From positions 22,664,456-22,728,455 of the forward strand of contig NC_051095.1 of assembly GCF_901709675.1 (NCBI RefSeq): a stretch of 64,000 nucleotides of DNA. The letters run 5' to 3'. Below the pieces are notes generated by a model that was given only the letters and a program-made list of their open reading frames with translations, did not search any database and was not told the origin of the DNA. The translations under genes and the position numbers were made by a program. This document shows positions 38,412 to 50,448 of this stretch, one piece after another. Within the stretch, counting starts at the first letter, position 1; each line of letters starts with the position of its first letter. Source of the stretch: Syngnathus acus. Taxonomy: Eukaryota; Chordata; Actinopteri; Syngnathiformes; Syngnathidae.

Positions 38412-38607
38412 AAATGAGCGGAGAGGGGTGGTGCTGCCACCTGTTGGTAATAGGAGAAATTCCAGTTTGAATTTTAATGTTTTTTTTTTATTCAGTTTGA
38501 CAGTGCAGGCGGGCCATAAATAATACATTATAAGACCGAAGCTGCGGGCCATATGAAATCTGACTGGGGGCCGGATTTGGTCCGCGGGCCGGACTTTGGA
38601 CATGCTG
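38412..38607. mobile_element. 3' end of hAT-Charlie-type element, fused to MITE B
   Basis: From 'aaatgagcggagaggggtgg' to 'ggactttggacatgctg', this matches the right part of the element at 42992-43950 with few differences. The CAG-type hAT terminus is cagcatgtcc read from the right. No left half is present. The following 8 bp are gaataact. Confidence 0.85.
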
Positions 38608-38615
38608 GAATAACT

Positions 38616-39464
38616 GATTTGACTGCCGGAGATGTGTCATGTTGTTGTTTCAATGTATGCGCCCATGTTGTTTAAATTGAAATAATTGGATACCACAGCC
38701 CGTCAAATGAGTCCTTTCAAGGGAATCGGATTGACCCACTTAGTTTTCCACAAGCCCATGGAAATGTTCTATCCCACTTGTGTGTATCCTATCTATGATA
38801 CAATATGATTCCACTGAGTAGCAAACATCATTCTCTTAGATCGATTCCCTGCTTTCAGATTGTTTTCATATCAGTATGGACGCAAAATGCAAAAAGCTTG
38901 CAATGAAAGGGTAACTTAATCTCATACAAGACATTATCTCTGCATTTCCCTGCCAGCCATACCTGTCCTCTTGACAAAGGCTAGTTTTCCATCAGGTGTC
39001 AATGGTGTTGATGTGAGGGAGCTCTGATCTAAGTAAGTATTAATGAAGATGGAGATACAGGAGGATGGGAGGGGAGGGAGTTATGTCTGATCAGTTAGCG
39101 CTGTGAGGCCCTCTGGGGTGAAGGAAGCCTGCGTCTCTGTGTTTTAGAGGATTTGGTTATCTATTATGTATGGAGGATTAGGCTCTTTCGCGTTGCACTG
39201 GTGAGGATATCAGATCCTTGATAGCCCCGACTGCCAGACTCCACACTTGTTTTGCAGATTTAAGGCTGCACACATTTACTCACCCTGCTCCCAAAGTCCT
39301 GTTTAACCTTGAAGACAGAGGTCCTGCTAACAATCAGTGGGAACACTGCTTGTGGTCTCTGATGCATAACTCTTGGCTCAGGTTGCCATGGACAGTGCAG
39401 GGCTATGCACAGAGCTACAAACACACAAACAGCTATTATGCTGTGCAACCATGAAACATGTAGA
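38616..39464. other. No gene recognised
   Basis: Unique-looking, moderately GC sequence. It contains no domain-bearing frame. Confidence 0.45.
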
Positions 39465-39815
39465 TACAGTATTTCACCTAATTTAATACACCTAATCCCC
39501 AATCACACCTAACACCTCATTACACTAACTAGTCACATTACACAGGGAGGAAAAATGCCTAATTGGTCCCAATTTTGGCTTAATTTTGAGATTTTCAGTT
39601 GGGGTGTACTCACTTTTGTTGGCAGCATTTTACACATTAATTGTTGTATTTTGAGTTACTTTGAAGTCATAATAAATTTACTTTGCTATCCAAGCTCTAC
39701 AGTGACTACTTAACATTGGATCAAAGTGTCATTTCTTCAGTTTTGTCCCATGACAAGATATAATTAAAACATTGCAGAAGTGAGAGGGGTGGACTCACTT
39801 TTGTGAGATACTGTA
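39465..39815. mobile_element. Tc1-like MITE, 351 bp
   Basis: The left end TACAGTATTTCAC and right end GTGAGATACTGTA are inverted with one mismatch, starting and ending at TA as for Tc1/mariner elements. An internal 'ggggtgtactcacttttgt' block is echoed near the right end by 'ggggtggactcacttttgt' in the same orientation. There is no transposase. Confidence 0.75.
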
Positions 39816-41621
39816 CGTATTTAGCAAAACACTTGCACTTATACATATGCATTCACATTGGCATCGTAAGATGCATCTACTAATCAAAAGCTCACAATTG
39901 GCATGTTTCAACTGCATACAAATATTAATAAAAGATATGGTGCCCTGTCTGGCTATGCTCCTGTAACCTCTTACAATTGAAAGGCAAGGCTCATGAGATA
40001 TGAAAGAGAAAAGCCAGACGAAGAACGAGAGAAGAGGGAAAAAAGGAAAGTGAATAGAAAAAGAGAAAGCAGCAGTGTAAAAAGCCTTTGTGATGTCATA
40101 CTGAATATGTCTCAGATGAGAAGGCCTATAATCCATCAAGATCTGTTTTCTTATTAAATTTTGCAGGAAAATCTCTCCTCACAAAATATGGCTCACTGTC
40201 CCATTTGATATAATGCATAAATATATATGAGAACAGAAGCTAAGTGAAAGACAAAATAAGCTTTATGGAATTACATATTTAAACACACTAAAGGGGACAT
40301 GGGAGTTGGACTACGACTGTCAGTTGATACCGGTGACAAGTTAATAGGTTGTTGCGAAGGATGCATGCCGTTTCCCTTGCCTGTTCCAAACTACAGTGAT
40401 CCTCCGCAATACCTGAGGTAAATAGCTGCTCTGTAGAGATTGTCTGGTAGTAGTCATGGCAACTTTCTTTCACTTTGAACAATATCATCAATAAGGATTT
40501 AAAAGGCACATTAATCCACAAGGATTGTATTTTAAAATAAAATGCCGGATTACAGTTAAATTAAGATATTATAAAATGTCCTTGTTCTGCTGGCGACTGC
40601 ATGACTACCTGACTCATACAACTCAATTGAGTGCCCAAATGGTACATTTGAATAATAGGAGTTTGCGAAAAGAATGTTGTTCAAAAGTGCCGTTAGTTTA
40701 TTCGGTGTGCATCAAGAACTGAATGCCGGTGTAGGTGCTCCAAACGGGGAAACGCTGCGGCAGTGCGGCAGGCAGTTGAGATGGAAAAACGTTACGGCTA
40801 TGAATGGGTTTATGAATGGGTGAATGTGAGGCTTTATAAAACACTTTGAAACCGTGGTGTCAATAAAAGCACTATATAAATGCACTCTATTTGCCAGTTA
40901 CCATTTACTATTCTTACGCTGTAAAACAAATACAGCATGATTCGCTGACACACAAAAAAATCTGCAAAACAGGGAGGCTGCAAAAGATGCAGCGAGGAAA
41001 CACTGTATAATGAAAAACAAGAAACGTTGAATGATGGAATGATTATCCTCAATTATTAAAATATATATATTTGAAAACTCTGATACTATTACAATCAGCA
41101 ACCACTGGGTTGGTTCATAGATCATTGTTCTCGTACAGAAAAGAGTTAACTGCTGAGCTCTGTCTCTCTTTAATTAACTTTGGTGCAAAGCCAAAATAAC
41201 AGCACCAACTGAAGTACCTAACCAGTCCCCCAAAAGGTTTCTAAGTGGATTCTCGCTGACGACTACATGGAGACTGTTGAACAAGTCCACTGTGCAGTCT
41301 TAAAGATGTATATATATATTATGTTTTTATGTACCAATTAATTCCACACTTGTCTGAATTAAAAAGGAGTAAGAGAGCATTTTGTTTTATTGTTCTTTTA
41401 ATATAAAGTTCTTCACTCTTAACTATTACTTCCATGTTTGCATTACATCTAATTGCTAGCAGGTATAAATATTAAAAGCACAAAGGATATTTGAATACGT
41501 TCTGATTTTGTATATGACGATCAGGGGAAATTCTGTCATTTGCTCAAACAAACAAATCTACAGTCCACCGTCAAACATTTAACCACAAAAAACTACCCGA
41601 CTAAAACCTATCATAAAAGTG
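39816..41621. other. No feature recognised
   Basis: AT-rich, unique-looking sequence. Open frame 39795-40139 minus has no recognised domain. Confidence 0.5.
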
Positions 41622-41867
41622 CTAAATGAATCAAATAAACATGAACATTGAAGTTACAATAGCTTAGTCCAATCTACCCACAGTCTTTTGCAGTGTCTCT
41701 GTATTTCCAGTAATCGTCTCTGTATTTCCAGTAATTGTCCTAATCTAAATGAATCAAATAAACATGAACATTGAAGTTACAATAGCTTAGTCCAATCTAC
41801 CCACAGTCTTTTGCAGTTTCTCTGTATTTCCAGTAATCGTCTCTGTATTTCCAGTAATTGTCCTAAT
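41622..41867. repeat. Tandem duplication, 123 bp x 2, nearly identical
   Basis: The unit starting ctaaatgaatc at 41622 repeats at 41745 with at most one or two differences (cagtgtctctg versus cagtttctctg). Inside each unit a 21-bp segment, ctctgtatttccagtaatcg, is itself duplicated with one change. The near identity implies a recent event. Confidence 0.95.
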
Positions 41868-42915
41868 CTAATTTTAGATTATCTCGTCAATTTCACATGA
41901 CAATTATTAAAAACTAGCATTACACTGTATATATATATGAACAATGTTATCGTAAAATTGAGTTTTAAATTATAAAGCCAAGTGGCTTCTTTACACGTGC
42001 GTATTGTAGAACTTTAGTGTAGTGTGGACTTGCATCTGCGTAGGTCATGTATTATTTTATTTATTTGTCTCACTGGAAGTTTATCTTTCTCTGAATACAG
42101 AGAATGCATTTTCTAATGAGCAGTCTCTACAATATATTTCTGCATATTATATTTAGGTTTGATAACAGCAAATGGTAAAAAAAGAAACTATGAGGAAAAA
42201 AACTGTGTATAAGGCAATTGCCATCACAGCTACTTTCTAATGAGGTTGTAGTTTCCATGGTGACAAGGCTTATGAGACTTGAGTGAAGAGACTGTGCCCT
42301 GTGCTAAAATTTGTGTGTGCGTGCGTGTGCGCATGCATGTCCTTTGGCATGCTTGAAGGCTATGAATAAGACTGAGGCAACTGGGCTAAGATTTCACCAG
42401 TAGCCTTCAGTCCAGATCAATGCCCTTTTTCCAAGGCTGAGCAATCTTGGCCATCTCCCTAAACCCAATGTGGATCTGATACACCATGGGAGGGGACTTG
42501 TCCAATTACAGTTCCTTGCCTGACCTTTAATTCTGGGACTATATCTTCTCTGGCCTGGCTTTCTAACTGTGCTCATCTGTGTGGGCAAGCCGACCATGGC
42601 AACTCTGACAACACTGTATACCAGACTTCTAAAAATTGAGTAATTAGAAATTTTAATTGAATTCTACTTAATTTCTTCAAAAAATATTATATAGATTTGT
42701 CAGATACTCACACATACACAATATCTGATCGATGACAGGGGTGCACAGCAAACACAAGAGGCCTCCCGCCAGTTATGCACAATGAAGCATGGGATTACTT
42801 TAGGGCATAGGGAGCAGATCAGGGTATCAGGGTCTTGCTCAGTGTCAGGTGTTTGGAGTATGTTGGAGGTCGGTGGTCATGAACTTATTGTCATTGTTGC
42901 CTTTGCCTGGTGTAT
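41868..42915. other. No feature recognised
   Basis: AT-rich sequence with a short TATATA run near 41925 and a CG-rich GT stretch at 42310. No coding domain. Confidence 0.5.
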
Positions 42916-42934
42916 GGGGGGGGGGGGGGGGGGG
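42916..42934. repeat. Poly-G tract (19 G)
   Basis: An unbroken G homopolymer. It is prone to quadruplex formation and to sequencing length error. Confidence 0.9.
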
Positions 42935-42991
42935 TCCTCTGGCTCTCCTGGGGGTCACTCACTTTCTCCGCAAGATAAGTTCTGAATAACT

Positions 42992-43950
42992 CAGGGGTGT
43001 CCAAACCTTTTGCAAGGAGGGCCAGATTTGATAAAGGGAATGGGCCCGGGGCCAATTGTTTTTTCGGACATTTTTTAACTACAAAAATTTCATGCAAACA
43101 CACACACTGACAAATTTCATTGCCACAATTGTCTTTATTTTCAAATGACAAAATAACCGAATATAAGTCACTCAGGCAGATGTGAACAACTCTAAAAACA
43201 CAAATTCTGCCTTTCATTCATATCTGAAGAATCAGATAACATTGAACAAACTGTATGAAATACCTTACATTTACATGAGTTTAAAATTATTTTTGCGTCA
43301 TGAACATTTTAAACGGGAGTTATAAGTAATGCAAACTTGTCTGTTATTATTAAAACTTAAAACAAGTGAATTTTGCTCTTGTCAATTATACTATCTTTCA
43401 GAAAGTAATAGTTTGAGTCACGTCTACGGTTCATAACATCAACAGTATTAACTTGGCCACTTTGTAGCTTGCTTTAGTAATATTTACTTGTGACTCACAG
43501 CCCCGCTTGAAGAATCGCTGTTGTGATGCCAGTTCAGCTTGGAGCTGCTTCACTTTATCACTGCGGTCACTCCCTGTTAGCATCTTTCGTCTGATAGTGT
43601 CTCTTTAGGTTGAAATCCTTAAACAAGGCAACCGTCTATTTACAAATTAGACAAACACAATTGCCTTGATTTCCAGTGAAGTATTGTAATTCCCATTTCT
43701 CTTGAAAGCGACGGCCCTCAATGTCAACTTTCCTCGTTTTCTTTGCAGTCGACATGGCAGAAATGAGCGGAGAGGGGTGGTGCTGCCACCTTTTGGTAAT
43801 AAGAGAAATTACATTTTCAAGCTTCATGATTTTTTTTATTCAGTTTGACAGTGCAGGCGGGCCATAAATAATACATTATAAGACCGAAGCTACGGGCCGT
43901 ATGAAATCTGACCGGGGGCCGGATTTGGCCCGCGGGCCAGACTTTGGACA
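42992..43950 (-). mobile_element. hAT-Charlie-type element, about 960 bp, right terminus lost
   Basis: Left terminus CAGGGGTGTCCAAACC. Inside the right end lie 'ggccggatttggcccgcggg' and 'actttggaca', but the final CCCCTG expected from the left end is absent. A 5' flank of gaataact precedes the element, and taact follows the break, consistent with a deletion removing the last terminal bases and part of the target duplication. The minus strand carries the start of a Charlie/GTF2IRD2-like transposase (43431-43755). A 3'-end sister copy is at 38412. Confidence 0.85.
43431..43755 (-). pseudogene. hAT-Charlie transposase N-terminal remnant
   Basis: From the minus-strand ATG at 43755 the frame encodes MSTAKKTRKVDIEGRRFQEK, then WELQYFTGNQG and CVCLICK. 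This is the start of the zinc-finger domain typical of GTF2IRD2/ZBED-like hAT transposases. A stop codon follows CLICK directly, after which the same frame resumes with TVALFKDFNLKRHYQTKD. In an intact finger the last residue of that block is His; here it is Asp. A further frameshift leads to KQLQAELASQQRFFKR and ASYKVAKLI, also typical of the family. There is no catalytic region, so this is a dead remnant. Confidence 0.85.
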
Positions 43951-46900
43951 TAACTGATCTAAGTGAAGACACCTGAGTTAATTAAGTGGGCGTGTTCAAG
44001 AAAAAGCCCTACTGCACACAGCAGTAGTAGTTGTAGTGAGTTGTGTGTCAACAGAGCTGATAATCGTCCTCGTCGTTCTATATTTTATTGTGATCCATTG
44101 AGTTCGGTGCAATTGCAAGGGTTTCACACAAGAACTTGCTGCCAGGTGACTACTTTGCCTACATAAGTACTGAAAATGTGCAAAACAGTGAGAATCATTT
44201 TGTGGTGAATTGTTGAGATATAGCATTAAACCCTTTTTACCCATTTCAAAAGTCCACATTTTATGGGCATATGCACTTTAGCTTTATGGCAAGAGTCGCC
44301 CAACCCCCAATTAGATGGACTGAGCGCCTTAATTCCATCTGGCTGTCCGCTGCAATTGTGAGTTACATAATACGTAAATATAACTTGGCCCCTTTCTATC
44401 ACTACAGCATGTAATTAGCAAGAAAGCGATTCTAAAAATGCATCTTCCATGAAATTCATGAATGTGAAAATGAAGGTTCATGAATATGATGTTCAAAAGA
44501 ACAAATATTAAAATTCAGTCAATGTGAATAAAGTTGATGAACATGACATCCCGAGTTTTCATACTTTAAATGATTCCTATATGTGAGAGTGCAAGCCACC
44601 TGCAGCATGCTTGTATAAGTGCATGGTAATATGCAACACGTGGGAATCTAGTCCTTGTTTTTGATTTGCAACACTTGACCATCAGACATGTTATTGGCCT
44701 TGTTTGACGATTGGAGTCGTCCATCTAATAAGCAAGAAACGGTGAGCAAAGGAGCTGTAGAAGATTAAACCAAACGGAAACCACCACTACAAGCCAAAAC
44801 ATAACTGATCATCCAAATCAAGCTGAACTATGCATCTCAGTGCAGTCAGATTTATTCAAGGTCTGTGATCATCTGTTGGCTGACACAGACAAGATAGAAT
44901 AGCGAGAGCGACGGGTTCGGGTGCAACAATCTGGTGATTTATGAAGTAGTGTATTCACTGGGAAAAAACTAGGCCTAGATGAGAAAGTATAGAAGGTCCG
45001 TTCTGAAAAGCTGCAGCTAAAGCAGTAAATTGAGATCGACGGGCCCATTGTACAAGTGAGAAAGACAACGCCCCATCATTGTTACATTTCTGAGGAACAT
45101 AGACATATCTGGAATTCTTTAACACTGCTGTCCTCAAACCAGCGTACCTGCAGTGACTTCTGAGGGTACTTGAGATTTTAAAATAAATTTAAAAAGCAGC
45201 ATTAATGCAAAAAAAACCACCTTGGTCACTGCAGTTGCCATTTGTCAGTTGTCAAGAATGACAATGATCCTCAGTGAAGCACAATCACAAATGTCTCACT
45301 AAAATATCTCAAGAAATGCAAAAAGATTAACTTACAGTGCAACAATGCAATGGTTAATGTATTTTTTTAATAAGCATTTCTGTTTTTATTTTGAAATTAC
45401 GTTAATTAATTGTGAGTATTTTCGGAGGCAGTGAATTTTGCACTGTCGTCAGGGTTTGTTCAAAGCAAATGTGCGCCTGTACTCTCGTCGCGGGGGCTTT
45501 TTGAACAACGTTGTGTGTGCCTGTGTCTGTGTGGGCATAAAAAATAACACGAAAAACTGACTCAGGCTCAAGAGAGTAATAGCATAGGATGTTTTATTGA
45601 AAGTAACGGATAGAGGACTGTATTAATTGATCACACTACATAATCTCCCTGAATCAATATTTGGTATCACAATTTTTAGTTTGATGGAATGGGAGACGGT
45701 AAAGGCTGTTGGGTACAGATTAAACATAATGTAGGAAGAAGGTAGAAGAATTCTAAATCATTTTTCACAAAGTAAAAGAACCTGTACAAAAATGAAAAAA
45801 AAAAACAGTAGCAATGACAATGGCATGACAATAAATGCAGACAAAAATAACCAAATTAATCAATCACGGGACTAGCAAGACATAAAATCGGGGTCGTTAA
45901 GATGGATGACTGATTGCTCATCAGTTTATTTGTATGTTAGATTACATTGGATCATTTAATCCAAGTTTTTATGATGGGCAGGTATTCTCCAAAGATTATC
46001 CTGTGACATCCATAATGTATGGACATAATAATAATAGGCGTACCACAACAAATTCCATTTTGGGAAAAGGCTGTCAGACTGGACTAGCCAAACTTTGTTT
46101 CAGGTCTTTATGAGATTAGATTATGCAGATGTTTGTCCACCACTGTTAAATTGACACGAGAAGCCCCTGAAACGGTAGAATGATGATTATACATATTCCA
46201 AAAATTCATAAATCACTGCTGTAGACATCACTAAAGAAGCTGTGGAACGAAGTACTTTATTGTGAGTTAGAGGCTCCATGCCGGTGTAGAGAGATTAAGG
46301 ACACGAGAATAAGAATGATAAAGTAGAAATGCATTCCAGTGGGGTTGGTTGTCTGTAGTTATTTTGAGTCTCATTAGGCAGAAAATAAGATACTTATTCA
46401 AACTCCTCTAACAAGGCTGAGCTGTTGGTTTTGTATGTACGATTACTGTGAAAATATGTCACGAGAGTAACAAATTTAAACTTTGCATTAATAGGGGCAA
46501 TATTGTACTCTATTTGAATTTAAAATGGTATGCAAGTATTGTTTTTAAATCGCTTGGTATTTTATAGTAAAAAAATGAGTACAGTACACAGGGCCCTTGA
46601 GATACTAGTTACATTTTTCACCTGCCATGCTTGAAACTCAACACATTCTTATCAAGGAATGGTTCCCCATTGGAATGAATGGAAATGACATTCATCCATC
46701 CTGCCCATCACCCCCACAAAAAAATGATAAATGAAATGTGTTAAGAATATTCGAGGTGATACAAACATACAATAATGACTGATTATTCAAATGTAAAAAT
46801 TAAACATTTTTCACATATTTTGCTTCAATCCATTGGACGTTGTGGTGCTCCTTCCGTTCACCTTGGCCATCTGATATAATGCAGACAATGAGACACAAAG

Positions 46901-47271
46901 TGTTTCACAAGTGACTTTTTTTTTTTTTTTTTTTACAAAAGATAAAGAATATATTAAAGAATTATGAGTCCTATTCTATTGTCCATCTACAAGTATTGCA
47001 CCGCTGTTTGTGTTCACATGTCAGTTTCTTAAACTTTGAACAAATGACATTTAGGAATAGACAGTGGAGCAATGCTTTAAGCCTTAAAGCAACCAATGCT
47101 TTTGTTGTTACATTTACAAGTTACATTTGTATCTTAAGGCAGCATTGTAACCTTAGGCTTTGTGGATGCCTGAGTCTAATAGAATGGCAGACTTGTGATG
47201 ATTCTATTTACCATGAATAACAATGGCTGTATAGGGGAAGAGGATAGTTAAGTACAATAAAAATTGACAAT
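43951..47271. other. No gene; possible conserved block near 44.28-44.40 kb
   Basis: A short segment at 44285-44400 is non-repetitive with CCAATTAGATGG and TTAATTCCATC motifs and could be a conserved non-coding element, but this is only an impression. A T run occupies 46918-46934. Open frames lack domains. Confidence 0.35.
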
Positions 47272-47312
47272 GACGGCACGTTGGAGCACTGGTTCGCCTC
47301 ACTAATCAGAGT
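47272..47312 (+). mobile_element. SINE head fragment, left part of split copy
   Basis: Sequence 'ggcacgttggagcactggtt' then 'cgcctcac' matches the tRNA-like head. Sequence then switches to LTR-like DNA and SINE resumes at 47748. Confidence 0.6.
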
Positions 47313-47314
47313 TC

Positions 47315-47747
47315 CTGCTCGTTGGCTGTTCCCCATACTGATCTCCGTTACTGACCTTGCCTGACCCGTTTACGTTTGATCCTGACCTTTCCCTGGCCTA
47401 ACCTCGATTGCCTGACCTGACCACGATTGATGCTGACCGCCGCCTACCTGTCTGCACACCTACCCGCCTGCTCACTTACCTGCCTGCCCACTTGCCCACA
47501 ATCCCATCACCTGCCCTACCTGATCCGACGATGCCTGTTCCCTGCCCCGTTGGTCTGCTGCCTACCAGCTTGCCTGTTCACCTGCCTACCTGTCTACTCA
47601 CCTACATGCCTGCCCATCTGCCCCCAATCCCGTCACCTGCATCCCTGCCTACCTGCTGCCACGCCCGGACTCTTCTATCTTCCAGTTCCCTTTGCCTTGT
47701 CTAAATAAACTGTGCTGCACCTGGTTGCTCAGTCCTGTTTGTTACAT
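47315..47747 (+). mobile_element. Gypsy-type LTR-like, CCTGCC/CCTGAC-rich
   Basis: C/T-rich degenerate repeats of CCTGACC and CCTACCTG form most of the region, followed by AATAAA at about 47704 and a 3' end 'gtcctgtttgttaca'. This end is alignable with the LTR-like end at 29336. Left boundary and target duplication are not defined. Chance open frames occur but encode only Pro/Leu/Cys-rich repeats. Confidence 0.45.
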
Positions 47748-47815
47748 CTCCCTGTGCTTGTATGGGTTTCCTCCAGGTACTCCAGTTTCTTCCCACATCC
47801 AAATAGCATGAATAG
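47748..47815 (+). mobile_element. SINE core fragment, right part of split copy
   Basis: Contains 'ctccctgtgcttgtatgggt' and 'tactccagtttcttcccaca', the V-like core. About 70 bp of SINE between this and 47312 is missing, so the LTR did not simply insert. Confidence 0.65.
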
Positions 47816-48556
47816 TTTTTTTTTTTTTTAAATGTCTCACTCACACATACACACATTCACATCGTCATATGCAGGAATGAAACACACAAGACAGGCAACG
47901 AGACAGGCAAGTGCACCCCTCCACCAGCCGACACAGGCAAGTGCATATCTCCACCATCAGCGACATCGGGCGTCACTTGGAGCTTGGAGCGCGCGGCTTT
48001 GTCTGACCATATGACACTAATGGCCAATGGGAACATATTGAGCTGTGTCCTTGCAGCTGATTGGCTTAGCAGTTCTAACTACAATTTAGCTCAGCCTACC
48101 GCACTGTCTGTGTCAACAGAACAGACTTGCGCTTCATCACGTTTTTTTTTACTTCGAGACTTTAGTGAAAATGTTTACAAAAGTGTATAAGTAGTTAGTT
48201 AGTAAATAAGAATTTCTCTGAAAGTCAGCTTGCCTTTAAAATGTTCACAAAAGTGTTTACTAAATAGTTAGTAAACAAGAATGTTTCTTGACTTTAAAAT
48301 GTTTGCAAAAGTGTTTAAAAATGCAAAAAAAAAGTGTTTAATAAACAATAAAGTGTTTAAAACTACAATAAAGGTTAATAAAAGTCTTGTGTGGATATAG
48401 TGTAACAATATAATTTACTCTTTTATTTTCTTATTTATTTAAATGAATCGGAATATTTCTAAAAGTCAATTTGACTTTAAAATGTTTACAAAAGTGTTTA
48501 AAAAATTAAAAGTACATAAAATTGTTTAAAAATGAAATAAAAGTTAATAAAATCCT
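47816..48556. repeat. Degenerate AT-rich repeats with 'aaaagtgttta' motif
   Basis: From about 48165 to 48545 the words 'aaaatgttta' and 'aaaagtgttta' recur irregularly with 'gttaataaaa' spacers. They look like the decayed interior of the repeat whose terminus is at 48557. The first 300 bases hold nothing recognisable. Confidence 0.5.
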
Positions 48557-48637
48557 TGTGTAATGTACGTTCTCTACTTCGCGGATTTTCACCTATCGCG
48601 GGTGGGCGTGGAACCAATTAACCGTGATAAACCAAAA
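48557..48637. mobile_element. 'ctacttcgcggatttt' repeat, left part split by LINE
   Basis: Reads ctacttcgcggattttcac through 'aaccgtgataaac'. The remaining terminus, 'cgagggattactgta', is found 4.2 kb away at 52836-52850, after the LINE. In ordinary fish copies 'gataaac' and 'gaggg' are adjacent (recalled, not shown here), which implies LINE insertion at that point. Confidence 0.5.
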
Positions 48638-48639
48638 AA

Positions 48640-49067
48640 AGTTTGCTCGGAAGGAATTGAAAAAAATAAATAAAATCACTCACCATTTGGTGGCGGGCGA
48701 GCGGGCGGCGTCTTCGTGCCAGCCGGCCGGCGTCTTCTCGCCGAATTCCTAGTCCAGCGTTAAGAAAGTGGCACCATGTTGGTGGCGTTGTCCAAAAATA
48801 GTCATTTTCAGCGAGCAGTGTTGTGTATTCTTCGAAAGACAAATGTGGCGACGAAGCCGATTGAGCCGAAGACAAGATGGCCGACCACATGAGGTGCTGA
48901 GCTGTACGGTATGCCAGGAAACCTCCCAATTATGCCATCGCATCTAATTTGACCAATGATCAGAATTTAAATCAAACTGGATTCGCCTGTTGATGAGTCG
49001 TTAGAGGACTTGGAAGCCTACATCGACGCATTTTATTGTAAATGCGCCTAACAACAAACCCGAGGCC
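48640..49067 (+). mobile_element. LINE A 5' region (probable 5' UTR)
   Basis: GC-rich sequence with 'ggcgggcgagcgggcggcgt' precedes ORF1. No conserved gene is seen. It is assigned to the LINE because it is continuous with ORF1 and lies between the split repeat and the first ORF1 codons. The 5' boundary is approximate. Confidence 0.45.
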
Positions 49068-49124
49068 ATGAATACCCGAGCCAAGTCGAACCCAAGCGAA
49101 AAGGAAATCTCAGTGAGTCTATAA
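49068..49124 (+). pseudogene. LINE A ORF1, 5' segment before hAT insertion
   Basis: From the ATG at 49068 the frame runs 18 codons through the 8-bp target duplication gtctataa, where it meets TAA. ORF1 resumes after the hAT element at 50449 in another frame. The duplicated site itself contains the stop, so insertion or later mutation ended this reading frame. Confidence 0.55.
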
Positions 49125-50448
49125 CAGGGGTGGGCAAACATTTTGACTCGCGGGTCGAACTGGGTTCTAAATTTGGACCGGAGGGCCGAACCAGGAGCAG
49201 ATGGACGTAGTGTTTGTGTGAAGTAATATAAGCGACCTGTAAAGGTCATTGCATAAAAGATTTTGGCCTTTAGTAGGTAGTAAAGCATGGATATTCCAAA
49301 CAGGTTTTTTGAAAACAAATGCATTTATTAACAGCATTAAAAAAAAAAAAAAAATTCACTAAAAAACTGCTATCAGTGATTCTCATAAAATACAACACTG
49401 TTATTATGAATAACAGTCTCCATCACTTCAGTGCCTGCAGGTCAGATCAATGAAAGATGTTTATCTTATGAGATCACATCAAACGGCAAACATTCTGACC
49501 AAATATATCATCTTGAAGAATCGGTGAAAGCATACATCCAAATAAAGTAATCAAAACGGCAACACGGTGAGGGGTATCTGAACATCAGAGCAGAGTTTTA
49601 ACTCACAAACACCCGGTATCAGAGGTGAGGAAACGGGAAACACTTCCTTAAAGTAAGCCTTAAGAACTTTACAGGTTAAGATTAGTCGCAAACAGGTGGT
49701 GCATCAATGTCCTTGAGCATCCTGCATTGTTTGAAAATGAGAATGGTCGCTAGTTTCAATCCCTGCTATGTGTACAAATCATATTCAAAATGCATTTTTT
49801 TTACAACCAACTTGAGAGCCTCCCCTTCATTTTCAGTGGGAACAGTGTTGTTGGTCTCCCTTTTTTGCTAGTGCGTCATAGTCTGGAGTAAAATTTGTCG
49901 TGGCAATTCTTAGGAGAGATCCGAGGTGTTGGTCCGTTTACCTCGATCTGTGACAGGTTGATGTTGATGTGGCTGAACGTCATGTCGCGTACGTCGAGCC
50001 AAATTGGCCACTCTTTTTTAAACACTCGGCACTGTGTCCACCTTGCTTTTCCTTGGGCGACTCATTTTAATAGAAGGATTCCAGGGGAAGGTTTGTGGGT
50101 GGCTTTAGCGTAAAACTGTATCTGAAAGCTCAGCGCGCGAATTACAAGAATGCTGTCATCACAGCCCACGCTCTAAATTCGGGACTGATACAAATAGAGC
50201 GCGAGTGCGCCATGTCCGTACTACTGAGTACGTACACGCACTTGTGAGTGTGCACCGAACTTTCTGACACGGCTTCCGGTAGTAAATGCGCAGGCGAGCG
50301 GTTCCCCATCTACTGGGGAAACGCAGTCATTGCATGCAAAATGACCAAAAAAAATGTTTAATAATACAATTTATTCAGGGTTGGCGGGCCGGATTAAACG
50401 GTCCCGTGGGCCGGATGTGGCCCGCGGGCCGTAGTTTGCCTATCTCTG
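49125..50448 (-). mobile_element. hAT-Charlie-type element, 1324 bp, inserted in LINE ORF1
   Basis: The left end is caggggtgggcaaac and the right end gtttgcctatctctg. Both flanks carry the identical 8 bp gtctataa (49117-49124 and 50449-50456), the hAT signature. Subterminal 'gggccgg' and 'cccgcgggcc' motifs match those of the Charlie-type element at 43 kb. The minus strand holds a short transposase N-terminal remnant. The insertion divides the LINE A ORF1, so it is younger than that LINE copy. Confidence 0.93.
49900..50065 (-). pseudogene. hAT transposase N-terminal remnant
   Basis: From the minus-strand ATG at 50065 the frame reads MSRPRKSKVDTVPSV before a stop, then scattered EWP-like residues in other frames. 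The basic MSRPRKxKVD start is that of Charlie-type hAT transposases. Nothing of the zinc finger or catalytic core can be read with confidence. Confidence 0.5.

Noticed and set aside
47408-47708. Pro/Leu/Cys-rich 93-98 codon proteins
   Set aside because: Frames arise from CCTGCC/CCTACC tandem repeats within an LTR-like region.
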